From Symsagittifera roscoffensis (lineage: Eukaryota > Xenacoelomorpha > Acoela > Convolutidae), in assembly GCF_963678635.1 (NCBI RefSeq), contig NW_026971238.1:43553-107552 (forward strand): 64,000 nt of DNA. The letters run 5' to 3'. Each line of letters opens with the position of its first letter. The stretch's first letter is position 1. A model generated the notes under the pieces. It saw only the letters and a list, made by a program, of their open reading frames with translations, had not been told where the DNA came from and did not search any database. Positions 54,637-64,000 of the stretch are shown here, piece by piece. The translations under genes were made by a program, and so were the position numbers.

Positions 54637-57600
54637 ATAAAAAAATAACCGAAAAAACCAAAAACAGTAAAAAACTTAAAATCAAAAGAAATCATCCCCT
54701 CAAATGAGATCTGATCCGATCCTCCCGTTTGTTTTTATTAGATATATTATTCTTACAGGCAATTAAATCAGACAGGATTGTTACGATCAAAATTGTGGCC
54801 CTTTTTTGGTGCCTTTACTGAAGGGTTGTTTGAGTATTTCAGCACGTTAATGCTAATTTGCGCTCAATCCGGAATGGTCTCGGGATTAGAGCCGAAGACT
54901 GATCCGACAAGAAGTGCAAGGAGCAGCAGGAAGGGTCTCAAGGACAACAACAATCAATTGTTGGGTAGCGTTAACAAGTTTTTTTTATCCCTTTTGGTAC
55001 CGAAAGTAAGATATCAATCTATGAGGGGCTCGACAGTGACTGCACTGTAGTGACCCTCCACCGAGTTAAGAACTTCCGAGTTAAGCACCCTAATTCGGAT
55101 ATTGAATGGACCCGGAGAGGTCTAATATTGAAAGCATTGCTATTTATACTGCTTGTATTAATACTCCTAGATTGTTTTTCAGTGAAACAGACCGTAAACA
55201 GACCAGTTTTTAGGGTCAAAATAGAAACATCTTGATACCCGCACAAATCGCGAATTTTGAGATATCGATACATTTTGAAACGGGAAAAAGCGCTAAATTA
55301 ATGATTTACATCTTAGCTCGGATCGAAATTTTGTGATTTTTGAAAAAATTAAACGCCACAAAATGAAGAAATTTTTCCAAGTTTTTGGGCTAGGGCGATA
55401 AAAATTGTTGTTTGGAGAACATACACTAGTGAGTCGACAGTTTTCAAAACCCGTTTGCGAGCAACCTTCCTGGCCCCAGTGAAATCGAACTTAACGTGTT
55501 TGATTTAGTGGATTCGTCAACCCGGAGGGGTCCAAGTGTTTTGGTAAATTTTTCTGCTGGCACGTTTTAGACCTGGTTTTTTGCAATAAAACTAGAAAAG
55601 TATAGGCTTGTTGAGCTGGGATCATTATTCTTTAAAACAATAGGAAAAGAATTGCGAAAAATTTTAGGTAGAACCGATAAGTTTCAAAACTTTTTGAGTT
55701 CTCTTAAGACACGTTTTGCTTCCTAATTTACGAACAACTGGACTGATCCAGTTCATCTTGGTACCGTTGGTGAACATAAGTTAACTGTGTTTCAAAGCTA
55801 ACATAATCTAACTTAGCTTCAATCCGGAGGGGTCTAGGGCCAGAAGAAACCTTTCCTAGATAGTTTATTTTGCATAATATATTCTTAAACCGTATCCAGA
55901 AGGGTCTCGGGTATTGTTTTCACCGACTCAGAAGCGCAAATTTTTGCCAATCCGGAAGGGTCATATATTGCCAAATCGGAGGGGTCCCAAATCAGCGGGG
56001 TCTTATTTTTGTCAATAAGGAGAGGTCCCAGAAAAAAAAATTTGTAAACAAATGCAATCGTAGGGATCCTAACACGTACGTAGACGAAAATAAGATTTAT
56101 AGTGAATAGTACTAAGATATTAAGAAATAAGCAGACCAAAAAAGACGGGAAATCAGTGACTGCAGTGGTAACTTGCCTTTAAATAAAATTTGAATCAGAG
56201 ATCATAGTTAAACAAAAGCGTTAAACGGAGTTTCGCGACTGTTGGTCTAACCGAAAGCAGAATTCGACTCTAATTTATTTGGATTAATGTCCAATTTGTT
56301 TTTTGGAATATTGGTTGTCTTGAGAGTTTTACTAGGCCTAGTTCGTGCAATCCGAAGGCAGAAAGGTAACTTAGAGCTTGGTGGGTGCAATAGTTGCCCA
56401 TTTGAAAAACTACTGCCTTCAAGTTTTGTCTGTTTAGTGCGGCACAAAACAGTGAATGCTGTTTCTTAAGAAACCAGTTCGTCTATTAAATTGCGACAGA
56501 CCAAAGGCAATACACAAATATTTTTTTTGAATGTTTTTCTCTCTTTTTGTTTTTAAATCCTGAATGAATGCTCTAGATTGGGTAGCGACTTCACTATCTT
56601 TTAATTATATTGTTACCATCAGTCTGTGCTAGCTTTATATCCAATAAATAAAAATCAATTGCTGTGCATTAATTGTATACACGCTGTGCTGTGATAATCT
56701 CAAAAGGTTCGTGGTCACTTGTTAATTGAAACTTTTGGACATTATCGTGTTTTGTTATTATTGTCAATTATCAAACAATAGAAACCTCATTTAGCGAATC
56801 GAATGTGTGAGCAGTGAGAAGCAATAAATTAAGATGAGTCTAGACAAGTCGAGAATACCTAAGTTAATTGATAGCTCTATGAAATTTATATCAAAGAAAC
56901 AAAGAAAATCAACGAATGACCCTTTTGTGGAAAGAACCGAATGAACTCGGAATCAGAAAGGGAACAAAGTTTCAGGCGGTTTCATTTGACAAGGTTTCAT
57001 TTGACTCCTTTTTCAAATGGAACAAGGAGTCAAAAGGCCTCGAAAGAAAAAGGGGCAATGCTGGAAGTAGTGATCCACCCGAACATAGCTCTGGACGAGA
57101 ACCAGGTGGAACGCAGAACGGCAGAAAATGAGAATAGAAGATTGACGAGTGAATCTACTCCCGTAGAACAAGGCCACGACTTTGCCACTTCCAACGGGAG
57201 TCTTGATCGAGAGGAGATGTCGGAACTGTCCAACATTTCGATTGAAAAGGCAGCAACAGCAGGATCACCTACTGACAATACCATGATGCATGGGGTGACA
57301 GGGAAAGCGGTAATGTCCTCTTCCTTTTCGGAACGAGTCAAGAACATTTTGGGAAATTTCTTTCCATCTACTATGGGGTCGGGAACAGGTGATGAATTAG
57401 ACACCCATAGGAGGAGGACAATGAAGAAATTGATGATTTTAGTTCTCAAGTAAGCCTGAACTGTTCAGCCCATGAAAACGAGGCATTCACAAACATGGAG
57501 ACTGGCAATTCGGACTTGCTAGGTGCGTTCAGAACCATAAACAAGACTATTGATGTAGTACAACGGTCAAGAGAGTTCATGACCCTGACCAATTCGGAAG

Positions 57601-58030
57601 TGCAATCCGGAATAGATTGGAATACAGGGTCAGGAGTCACACCAGCGGATTCAGAGGCGGATTATGAAGAGAAATCGAGACAGAGAATTAAAACTCGAGT
57701 TTCGACCAGCACTTAACTGACTGGAACAAACAGGGTGACGCCAATACTAGTGACTCTATTGGTGGACAACGGAGTATCAATGGAAGAAGCCTTGACCAGG
57801 ATCGTGGATAGCATGGGTGAGCAGAGTGAACATATGTCAATAAAAATGAGTGAACTAGAGAGATCAGTTCATGTTGAGAGAAGGTCTACGGGAAAAAATT
57901 AACCGAAACAGACAGGAAATCAAAAGAAGCAAAAAACGCTTAAAAGATAGGACGAATAAAAACTTGGCCATGAACTTGTCGCGAATGGCGAGCGAGGCTG
58001 AGGAAAGAGAGAGAGACGATTACAAGAGAC
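54631..58030 (+). repeat. Tandem unit 2 (3,400 bp)
   Basis: The second copy, differing from the first at about eight positions that I can see, with no indel. Confidence 0.95.
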
Positions 58031-58036
58031 AAAAAC
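56834..58036 (+). pseudogene. Gag N-terminus of element 3, unit 2
   Basis: The same broken gag start as at 53434, exactly 3,400 bp further on, with two or three substitutions. Confidence 0.85.
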
Positions 58037-58573
58037 ATAAAAAAATAACCGAAAAAACCAAAAACAGTAAAAAACTTAAAATCAAAAGAAATCATCCCCT
58101 CAAATGAGATCTGATCCGATCCTCCCGTTTGTTTTTATTAGATATATTATTCTTACAGGCAATTAAATCAGACAGGATTGTTACGATCAAAATTGTGGCC
58201 CTTTTTTGGTGCCTTTACTGAAGGGTTGTTTGAGTATTTCAGCACGTTAATGCTAATTTGCGCTCAATCCGGAATGGTCTCGGGATTAGAGCCGAAGACT
58301 GATCCGACAAGAAGTGCAAGGAGCAGCAGGAAGGGTCTCAAGGACAACAACAATCAATTGTTGGGTAGCGTTAACAAGTTTTTTTAATCCCTTTTGGTAC
58401 CGAAAGTAAGATATCAATCTATGAGGGGCTCGACAGTGACTGCACTGTAGTGACCCTCCACCGAGTTAAGAACTTCCGAGTTAAGCACCCTAATTCGGAT
58501 ATTGAATGGACCCGGAGAGGTCTAATATTGAAAGCATTGCTATTTATACTGCTTGTATTAATACTGCTAGATT
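58031..58573 (+). repeat. Tandem unit 3, cut off after about 543 bp
   Basis: Matches the start of units 1 and 2 up to about 58573, where the LTR of element 4 begins. Confidence 0.9.
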
Positions 58574-59466
58574 GTGTGCCAGTCGGTCATGTCTAGGGGT
58601 TTGACCTTGAGAAATACGCAATTTTGGAGTGAAATTTTAATTTTGCAAAATTCGAATTGAGCATGTCATGCTCAATTTTCTCGAACCAACTGAAAATGAA
58701 AAAGTCAAAAATCAGAACACCCGAATTAACAATTGCGGGAAACTACTCAAGAAAAAGGCAGGAAATTGCTATTCGCAATTTCTCGATACGAAATATCAAG
58801 AGAGTAGAGCTGTCTTGTCCTGAAAACAGGAGAATTGAATACGGACTTGAGACAGAACAATTATTCGAATGGAAAGGAGTGGACTCTGAATGGAAGAGTG
58901 GACAACTCGAGTGTCCAAAGGGTTCATTCAGAGACTTTGATTCTAGAGACAAAACTTACTTCTGTTATTGAAACTAATTGGCCTTAAAACTTATTTAGTT
59001 ATATTAGTTAATTCTCAAGCTGCTCATCTTTAACTTACTCCTCATACTCGAGTGCGTCGATATGTAAGTTCCAATTTAAATTTCTCGAGTGCATTTTATG
59101 ATAATTATGTTGAGATAAGGCGAGTTTTAGGTTGATCCATCTGAAATGGATCAAAGTTCCACTGTCCAATAAAAAGTAACTAAGCGGATGGTTCCGACCC
59201 GGTTTTTAACGGCGTTCATGTATTTTGGGTATCCCGAGACCTAAGTATGGGGACGTTTTTATTTCTAGAGTGGGGGGGGGGGGTATTTTGGTAGTGGCCT
59301 TTAAGCTGTAATGGGTTCCAGTCTCATGTCGCAAGCGAACCGAATTGGCTCCGACCGTTCTTGAGGCGGAAAAACACAAGAGATAGTGTCCCTGACTCTT
59401 GAGCCAATGGTTATAGGGCCTATTTTTCTTAAGCCTCATATGTGACTAAAGTAGGCGACTGTTACA
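58574..59466 (+). mobile_element. 5' LTR of element 4 (about 893 bp)
   Basis: It begins TGTGCCAGTC exactly where the third tandem unit stops and ends GACTGTTACA, so its ends are TG...CA and inverted-complementary. A primer binding site follows after 11 nt. It includes a hairpin GATCCAT...ATGGATC near 59135, a run of 12 G and an AATAAA. A small ORF inside (58657-58971) has no recognisable relative, and I treat it as chance. Confidence 0.85.
59168..59173 (+). promoter_or_regulatory. Possible polyadenylation signal in LTR 4
   Basis: AATAAA just downstream of the GATCCAT hairpin, a plausible position for the R/U5 region. Confidence 0.4.
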
Positions 59467-59477
59467 TAGTGTTTTTA

Positions 59478-59492
59478 TGGCGCTCCTGGGTG
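59478..59492 (+). promoter_or_regulatory. Primer binding site of element 4, tRNA-Asn type
   Basis: TGGCGCTCCTGGGTG, identical to the other elements, 11 nt from the LTR end. Confidence 0.75.
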
Positions 59493-59712
59493 TTTTTACG
59501 ACATCATGACTACGGAGTCGAACCCACTTGACACAGCTCCGGGCTACATGCCCATTCTAGAGTACCGGTGGTACGGTTCAGCGGGAACGTGTAAACCTTC
59601 CGGTTGTACCGTGATAGCTTTTTAAGAAAACTCAAGAAAACTTCCTGGTACGCTCTCCGAACGAGGCTTAGCTAACCGAGTAGAGGGGGGCAACTAGGGG
59701 GACAAAAAAACG

Positions 59713-59715
<3 letters not shown>

Positions 59716-59751
<36 letters not shown>
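59716..59751. repeat. Poly-A tract (36 A)
   Basis: An uninterrupted run inside the leader. It could be an old insertion scar or slippage. Confidence 0.9.
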
Positions 59752-59753
<2 letters not shown>

Positions 59754-59966
59754 AAACAAATAGGAACAAAAACCATAAAACGAAAAAAGACAGTGACTTT
59801 GATACCAAATTAGTTGGATCGAACCTTTGTATTAATTAAATAGTATACACATACTGTTTTACAAGACCGATCGTTTCGATCAATCTAGCAATTTAAACCA
59901 GTGACCTTGGTAGGGTGCCCGAGTGGGGGGCCTTGTTAAGGGTTTTTAGATAGATTGCGACCCAAC

Positions 59967-60087
59967 CGGACCACTAGGAGACTTGACTGGAAAGGGTGAC
60001 CAGTCGAGTGGGAAAGAGGTTCACAAGGATCGAAACGGACCACCAGGAGACTTGATTGGAAGAGGTGACCAGTCGAGTGGGAAAGTG
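59967..60087 (+). repeat. Direct repeat of about 50 bp, two copies
   Basis: CCACTAGGAGACTTGA and CCACCAGGAGACTTGA each begin a block that also contains GGTGACCAGTCGAGTGGGAA; the blocks are about 70 bp apart. Confidence 0.8.
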
Positions 60088-61108
60088 GGTCTGCTGTCAA
60101 GGGCAGAACAGAGACAACCAGCACAGGGCCACTACAAGAGGACGCACAGGGGTGTTCTCAAGTCGGACAACGGGTATCGTTAGAATCCACATTACATTAT
60201 AGGAAATAAGTGTAAAATTGGATAAGCGGAGTCCCATTGTTTTGAAACAGTTTTTACTCAAGCAGACCTGGAAACAGGTCTACGGTTTTCTCAAGAGAGG
60301 TTTAGCACCCGGCGCTTAAGGGATTTTTCGGCTTAAGAGGGGGGCTAAACAGGGGGGAGGTTAGCAGGGGGGCTGGTTAGGTTAGAGGTTGGCGGTTGTA
60401 AATTGTAAAAAGGGGGGAACTAGAGTAACTAGTTAATCGACATCGTTGATTTAGTTACATTAGCCATCAACACGCGTGGTAACAATAGGTGGACATCCAA
60501 AACTTATCTCGAGTTAAGATTGGTACGCTGGTTGGATCGGTAGGGGGGAACGGATATAGACAGTTTTCGTGACACCTCATAAGACAACTAGTGGGGGGAG
60601 GAAAACGCGTGGCAATTAGGTACCAGACATTTTTTTTGAAAGAAGGTTGACATTTGTCTCCTTTGAATTTTAGGTGGGTCGATTACTCTGTTTTGTTATT
60701 TTTTCGGTACAGAATTTTATTTTTTCTATAGACATTGTTGCGTTTTGGGGAAGATTTGCGATTGGTTTTTAATACAAACAGGTGATCACAAGATACCTGC
60801 ACACAAGTTGTGGCTCCCAATCGCTGGGAACATTCAAAAAGAGGTAACTAATAAAGGGGGGGCCAGATTTGGCAACCAAGAGAGGGTTTTTGGGAAAATT
60901 TTCACTAGAGCTTGAGTGGTGGTACAAGGTACAGACAACCAAGGAGTCCCTACAACGAAGAAGAAAGAAATCCTATATCCAGACACTCAGTAACGAGTCT
61001 TGGGACAGTACCGAACTAGTCTAGGGACATTGCAGTCTGGGGACAGTCTTGGAGCAACACAGTCTTGGGACAGTGCAACTTTGGGGCAGTCTTGGACCAG
61101 AGCAGTCT

Positions 61109-61484
61109 TGGTACGAAGCGGTCTTGGGACATTGGTCTTGGGACATTGGTCTTGGGACGTTAGTCTTGGGACATTAGTCTTGGGCCATTGGTCTTGGGAC
61201 ATTGGTCTTGGGACATTGGTCTTGGGACGTTAGTCTTGGGACATTAGTCTTGGGCCATTGGTCTTGGGACGTTAGTCTTGGGACATTGGTCTTGGGACGT
61301 TAGTCTTGGGACGTTGATCTTGGGCCATTAGTCTTGGGACGTTGGTCTTGGGCCATTGGTCTTGGGACATTAGTCTTGGGCCATTGGTCTTGGGACGTTA
61401 GTCTTGGGACATTGGTCTTGGGACGTTAGTCTTGGGACGTTGGTCTTGGGACGTTAGCCTTGGGCCATTGGTCTTGGGACGCTG
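61109..61484 (+). repeat. 14-bp minisatellite, about 26 units
   Basis: The unit is GGTCTTGGGACATT, with variants at four positions (A/G start, GGAC/GGCC, ATT/GTT). A block of several units is itself repeated near 61148 and 61206, so there is higher-order structure. Looser copies begin near 61000. Confidence 0.92.
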
Positions 61485-61774
61485 GTCTAAAGGTACCAAC
61501 GAGAAGTACTGGGACAACGCTGAACGGTCTTGGGACGGTAAAGAGAAAGTCTTGGAACAGCATTAGGAAGGGGGTACTACAAAAGTAATAGGTTAGGTTG
61601 AAGCACCAAGTATAACAACACGTTCCCTATCCTAACCTAACACGAAAAGAGCTTACAAGAGTTCAAGAAAAATTGTTTTTAGCGAATTATTAATTTCTTT
61701 TTCCTTGGAGTTTTTAAACCTTAGAATAGAATTTTTGTAGATAATAATATTGTAAATATTAACAATTGTAAATA

Positions 61775-63607
61775 ATGAGGCGGAGCAGGGTACCGGTAGC
61801 TGAAAAAAGATCGACCGAAGCAAGGTATAATTCGTCGCTACGCAAAGCAACACCAATGGGTCCGAAGATAACAAAGAAGAACTTTTCAGTTAACATGGTC
61901 AGCACAAGGAGTACAGCGGAGAACAGGGCGAAAGAGGGCACGGAAGGGGAGAGAGTAGAACCCACCATCGAGATTGATCTAGAGACACCCGATCAAAGTG
62001 TGGATGAAACAGGGAAGATGGCGACAGAGTCAACTCCAATGCCCAATACAGAGGAACCGAACCAGAAACCCATAGAGTTCTCACCGATAGATGACGCGGA
62101 AGATGCAATAGGCAACATCGAAGAAACGGTGAAAGAAGACTCTCAAGTAAAGAGGACATCTTTTACGGAAAAATTGGGAATAATGTTCGGAATAAAAACG
62201 AGAGAAAACGTGACTGAAGAGCCAAAAGCAGAAAGAGCACGAACATTTGGTACAGTGAGCACGAAAGCGACAGAAACCGGCCAGAATGAGGAACAAGCTA
62301 AAGCAGAGGCTATGGCCGAAGAGAAACCCACGGCTGACCATGAAGAGACTACCATTGAGCTGGGCGATTTGTTGGCGAAATTAAATCAGATCGACAAAAG
62401 ACTTAAGAACAGTGAAGAAGACAGAGAGGTGATAAAAAAGGAGATAAGATACAACAAGCACGAGTATCTAGACAGTTATTTTAACCTAGCTAAAGCAACA
62501 GAGGAGAGACTCAAGGAAATGTCAGACAAGGTAGAGGCCACCAATGAAGAACGAGAAAAGAACATCAAAACAGACATGCAACAGTTGAAGAACCGATATG
62601 ATGATGTTAACAGCCAATTAGGGAGCCTGGAAAGGAGAATGGACACAATGAGCAAGAGTCAAGCAGAGAGTTCGTGTGCAATACAGGCGAAGTTGGATGC
62701 AATCTTGAGAGGTTCTACACCACAAGAGAGACCGGCAGCGGATCGTACGCAAGGCACCAGAGTTGATTTTGTAGAACCACAAAGAAACAAACGGCAATCG
62801 ACACCGTTGCCCATACCCAGGGATGCGATAAGCATAGCACCAACAGCTGCGAAAACAATAATGAAGAGTGGAACGTCGAACACGACGACTGGTCCGGGAG
62901 ATTCAACAGCCAACAGCAACTCAGGACCGGATGCTATGACATGGGCCAGCACTTGGGAGATGATGAACAGGACTCTAGAGGCCTTCGCCACGAGGAACAC
63001 TGACTCGAGCGACAGGAGAGAGGGAAAATCAAGAAAAACATTCAAGAAGCCAAAAGAATTCAAAGATGACTCCGATGGATGCATTGACACTTGGGTGGAA
63101 GTGATGAGACTACATCTAGAGCAAGATAACTTGAGTGACGAAAGACAAGCGTGCACAGCCATACTCAGCAATTTAGAAGGCACGGCATTAAAGTGTGTGG
63201 TTGCGAAGAAAGAAGAAGAACGCGACACCGCGGACAAAATCTTTGAAATACTGTTGAACAGATTCGGCTCAGGCATGAAGGGTCATCAAGCGATGATGCG
63301 ATTTGAAAAAAGGAGACAGAGGGACGACGAGTCAATAGATCGGTTCCTAGATGACCTCGAGAGCTTGAGAAGGAGGAGTGACCCAGAGGAGTCGACAAAC
63401 AGACGGAACTTTAGCATTGCCTCGAAGTTCATTGATGGGGTGAAAAGTGATGACTTAAGGACAATGTTAGCAACATACTACACGTTGTTGAAGGACAGCG
63501 CACCCACCCCAGAAGAAATGAGACAGAAATCAAGAGAATACATGCTGATGAAACCTAAGAAATACTCATATTCTGAAAACAGGAACACGCAACAGCATTC
63601 CTTTTGA
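61775..63607 (+). CDS. gag: Gag of element 4, open but cut before the zinc knuckles
   Basis: The ATG at 61775 opens a 610-residue frame. The N-terminal half is acidic, with a coiled coil at about residues 190-300. The C-terminal half (about 390-600) is the retrotransposon gag core with DGCIDTW, EILLNRFGSG and KFIDGVKSDDLRTML, close to elements 1 and 2. There is no stop in the coiled coil, unlike element 1. The protein ends shortly after the core, where the CCHC knuckles would be expected, because the sequence switches to an inverted pol fragment. Confidence 0.9.
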   Translation: MRRSRVPVAEKRSTEARYNSSLRKATPMGPKITKKNFSVNMVSTRSTAENRAKEGTEGERVEPTIEIDLETPDQSVDETGKMATESTPMPNTEEPNQKPIEFSPIDDAEDAIGNIEETVKEDSQVKRTSFTEKLGIMFGIKTRENVTEEPKAERARTFGTVSTKATETGQNEEQAKAEAMAEEKPTADHEETTIELGDLLAKLNQIDKRLKNSEEDREVIKKEIRYNKHEYLDSYFNLAKATEERLKEMSDKVEATNEEREKNIKTDMQQLKNRYDDVNSQLGSLERRMDTMSKSQAESSCAIQAKLDAILRGSTPQERPAADRTQGTRVDFVEPQRNKRQSTPLPIPRDAISIAPTAAKTIMKSGTSNTTTGPGDSTANSNSGPDAMTWASTWEMMNRTLEAFATRNTDSSDRREGKSRKTFKKPKEFKDDSDGCIDTWVEVMRLHLEQDNLSDERQACTAILSNLEGTALKCVVAKKEEERDTADKIFEILLNRFGSGMKGHQAMMRFEKRRQRDDESIDRFLDDLESLRRRSDPEESTNRRNFSIASKFIDGVKSDDLRTMLATYYTLLKDSAPTPEEMRQKSREYMLMKPKKYSYSENRNTQQHSF

Positions 63608-63611
63608 GATG

Positions 63612-64000
63612 TCAGTATTGTTCACTGTTTTTTCTCTCCGAAGTATGGTTAGTTCCGGTGCCCTCCTGACTTTTCCCTTGGATCACGGGTTTGTCATCCG
63701 ATAGTTTCTCAAGCAACCTCATTAAGTCTTCATCTATTTGGACTGTTCCCTCCTCTACCTGGGTGAGATCGTGACCTTTTGCCTTGAGTGTTTCCCTCAC
63801 GATTTTGGACTTGAGCATTATTCCTACCGGAATCCCTCTGCTTTTCTTCAAGATGGTCTTTTCAAGAGACTCTTTTGGCAATTCGGGATGATCTTCAATC
63901 GGTTTACCTGATTTGTCCAGCCATCTCGTGAGTGGAAGACTGTCGTATGTTTCTTTGTCCATAAAGGAGAAACCATCTTTGATCTCAGGTCTGTCCGCCT
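63612..64000 (-). pseudogene. Inverted pol fragment (RNase H-integrase linker)
   Basis: On the minus strand the frame is open from the window edge and encodes FMDKETYDSLPLTRWLDKSG and onwards, aligned with the region just after RNase H in element 1 (about 14230). It ends at 63612, only a few bases from the gag stop on the other strand. It is probably part of element 4 or of a relative after an inversion. Confidence 0.85.

Larger units (their letters stand above)
59493..61774 (+). other. Leader of element 4
   Basis: 2.3 kb without a supported ORF. It contains a poly-A tract, a two-copy direct repeat, G-rich stretches (60330-60420) and a large 14-bp minisatellite. Confidence 0.7.

Noticed and set aside
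58657-58971. 104-codon ORF inside LTR 4 as a gene
   Set aside because: It has no conserved motif, lies within the LTR, and has no counterpart in the other LTRs.
61000-61233. 77-codon ORF with a Gly-Thr-Leu-Val-Leu repeat
   Set aside because: It is only the translation of the 14-bp minisatellite and lies in the leader.
61109-61484. CRISPR array
   Set aside because: There are no unique spacers; the units abut one another, and the context is a eukaryotic retroelement.

Overview
The window is intergenic repeat DNA from a eukaryote, most likely an invertebrate animal. It contains no ordinary host gene that I can recognise. Almost all of it is LTR retrotransposon of the Ty3/gypsy order (gag, protease, RT, RNase H, integrase). 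A few fragments belong to a Penelope-like element (PLE) whose RT carries a PHD-type zinc finger. The primer binding sites match the 3' end of an animal-type tRNA-Asn. I cannot name the species.

Layout. (1) Element 1, minus strand, from before base 1 to 23820: 3' LTR remnant (1-318), a 2,983-codon ORF4 (1132-10083), a short ORF3 with a macro-like domain (10494-11530), gag-pol (11616-19931), a 2.9 kb leader, a tRNA-Asn PBS and the 5' LTR (22887-23820). Allowing for the missing LTR part, it is about 24.4 kb. (2) A 1.6 kb flank (23821-25467) with a hammerhead-like motif and the first half of a decayed PLE RT. (3) Element 2, minus strand, 25468-49662 (24.2 kb): an older member of a related family with the same gene order, full of stops and frameshifts, inserted inside the PLE reading frame. 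(4) PLE remnants in both orientations (49663-50336). (5) Element 3, plus strand, 50337-58573: a relative of element 1 reduced to a truncated LTR, leader and gag start, amplified as an exact 3,400-bp tandem array. (6) Element 4, plus strand, from 58574: LTR, PBS, a leader with a 14-bp minisatellite, a 610-codon gag, and then a pol fragment in inverted orientation running out of the window.

How the genes work together. Gag and Pol would form the particle and copy and integrate the element. Two features are unusual. The first is a macro-domain-like ORF directly downstream of integrase; in element 2 it is in the integrase frame apart from one TAG, which aligns with CAG in element 1. The second is a roughly 3,000-residue ORF4 with two SGNH-hydrolase-like domains in tandem. 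Both are present in the same order in two diverged families, so they look like long-standing components of a giant retroelement lineage rather than chance captures. Element 1 is nearly intact, but it carries an in-frame TAA in gag, a 14-nt shift after integrase and a deletion in the macro domain, so this copy is probably not autonomous.
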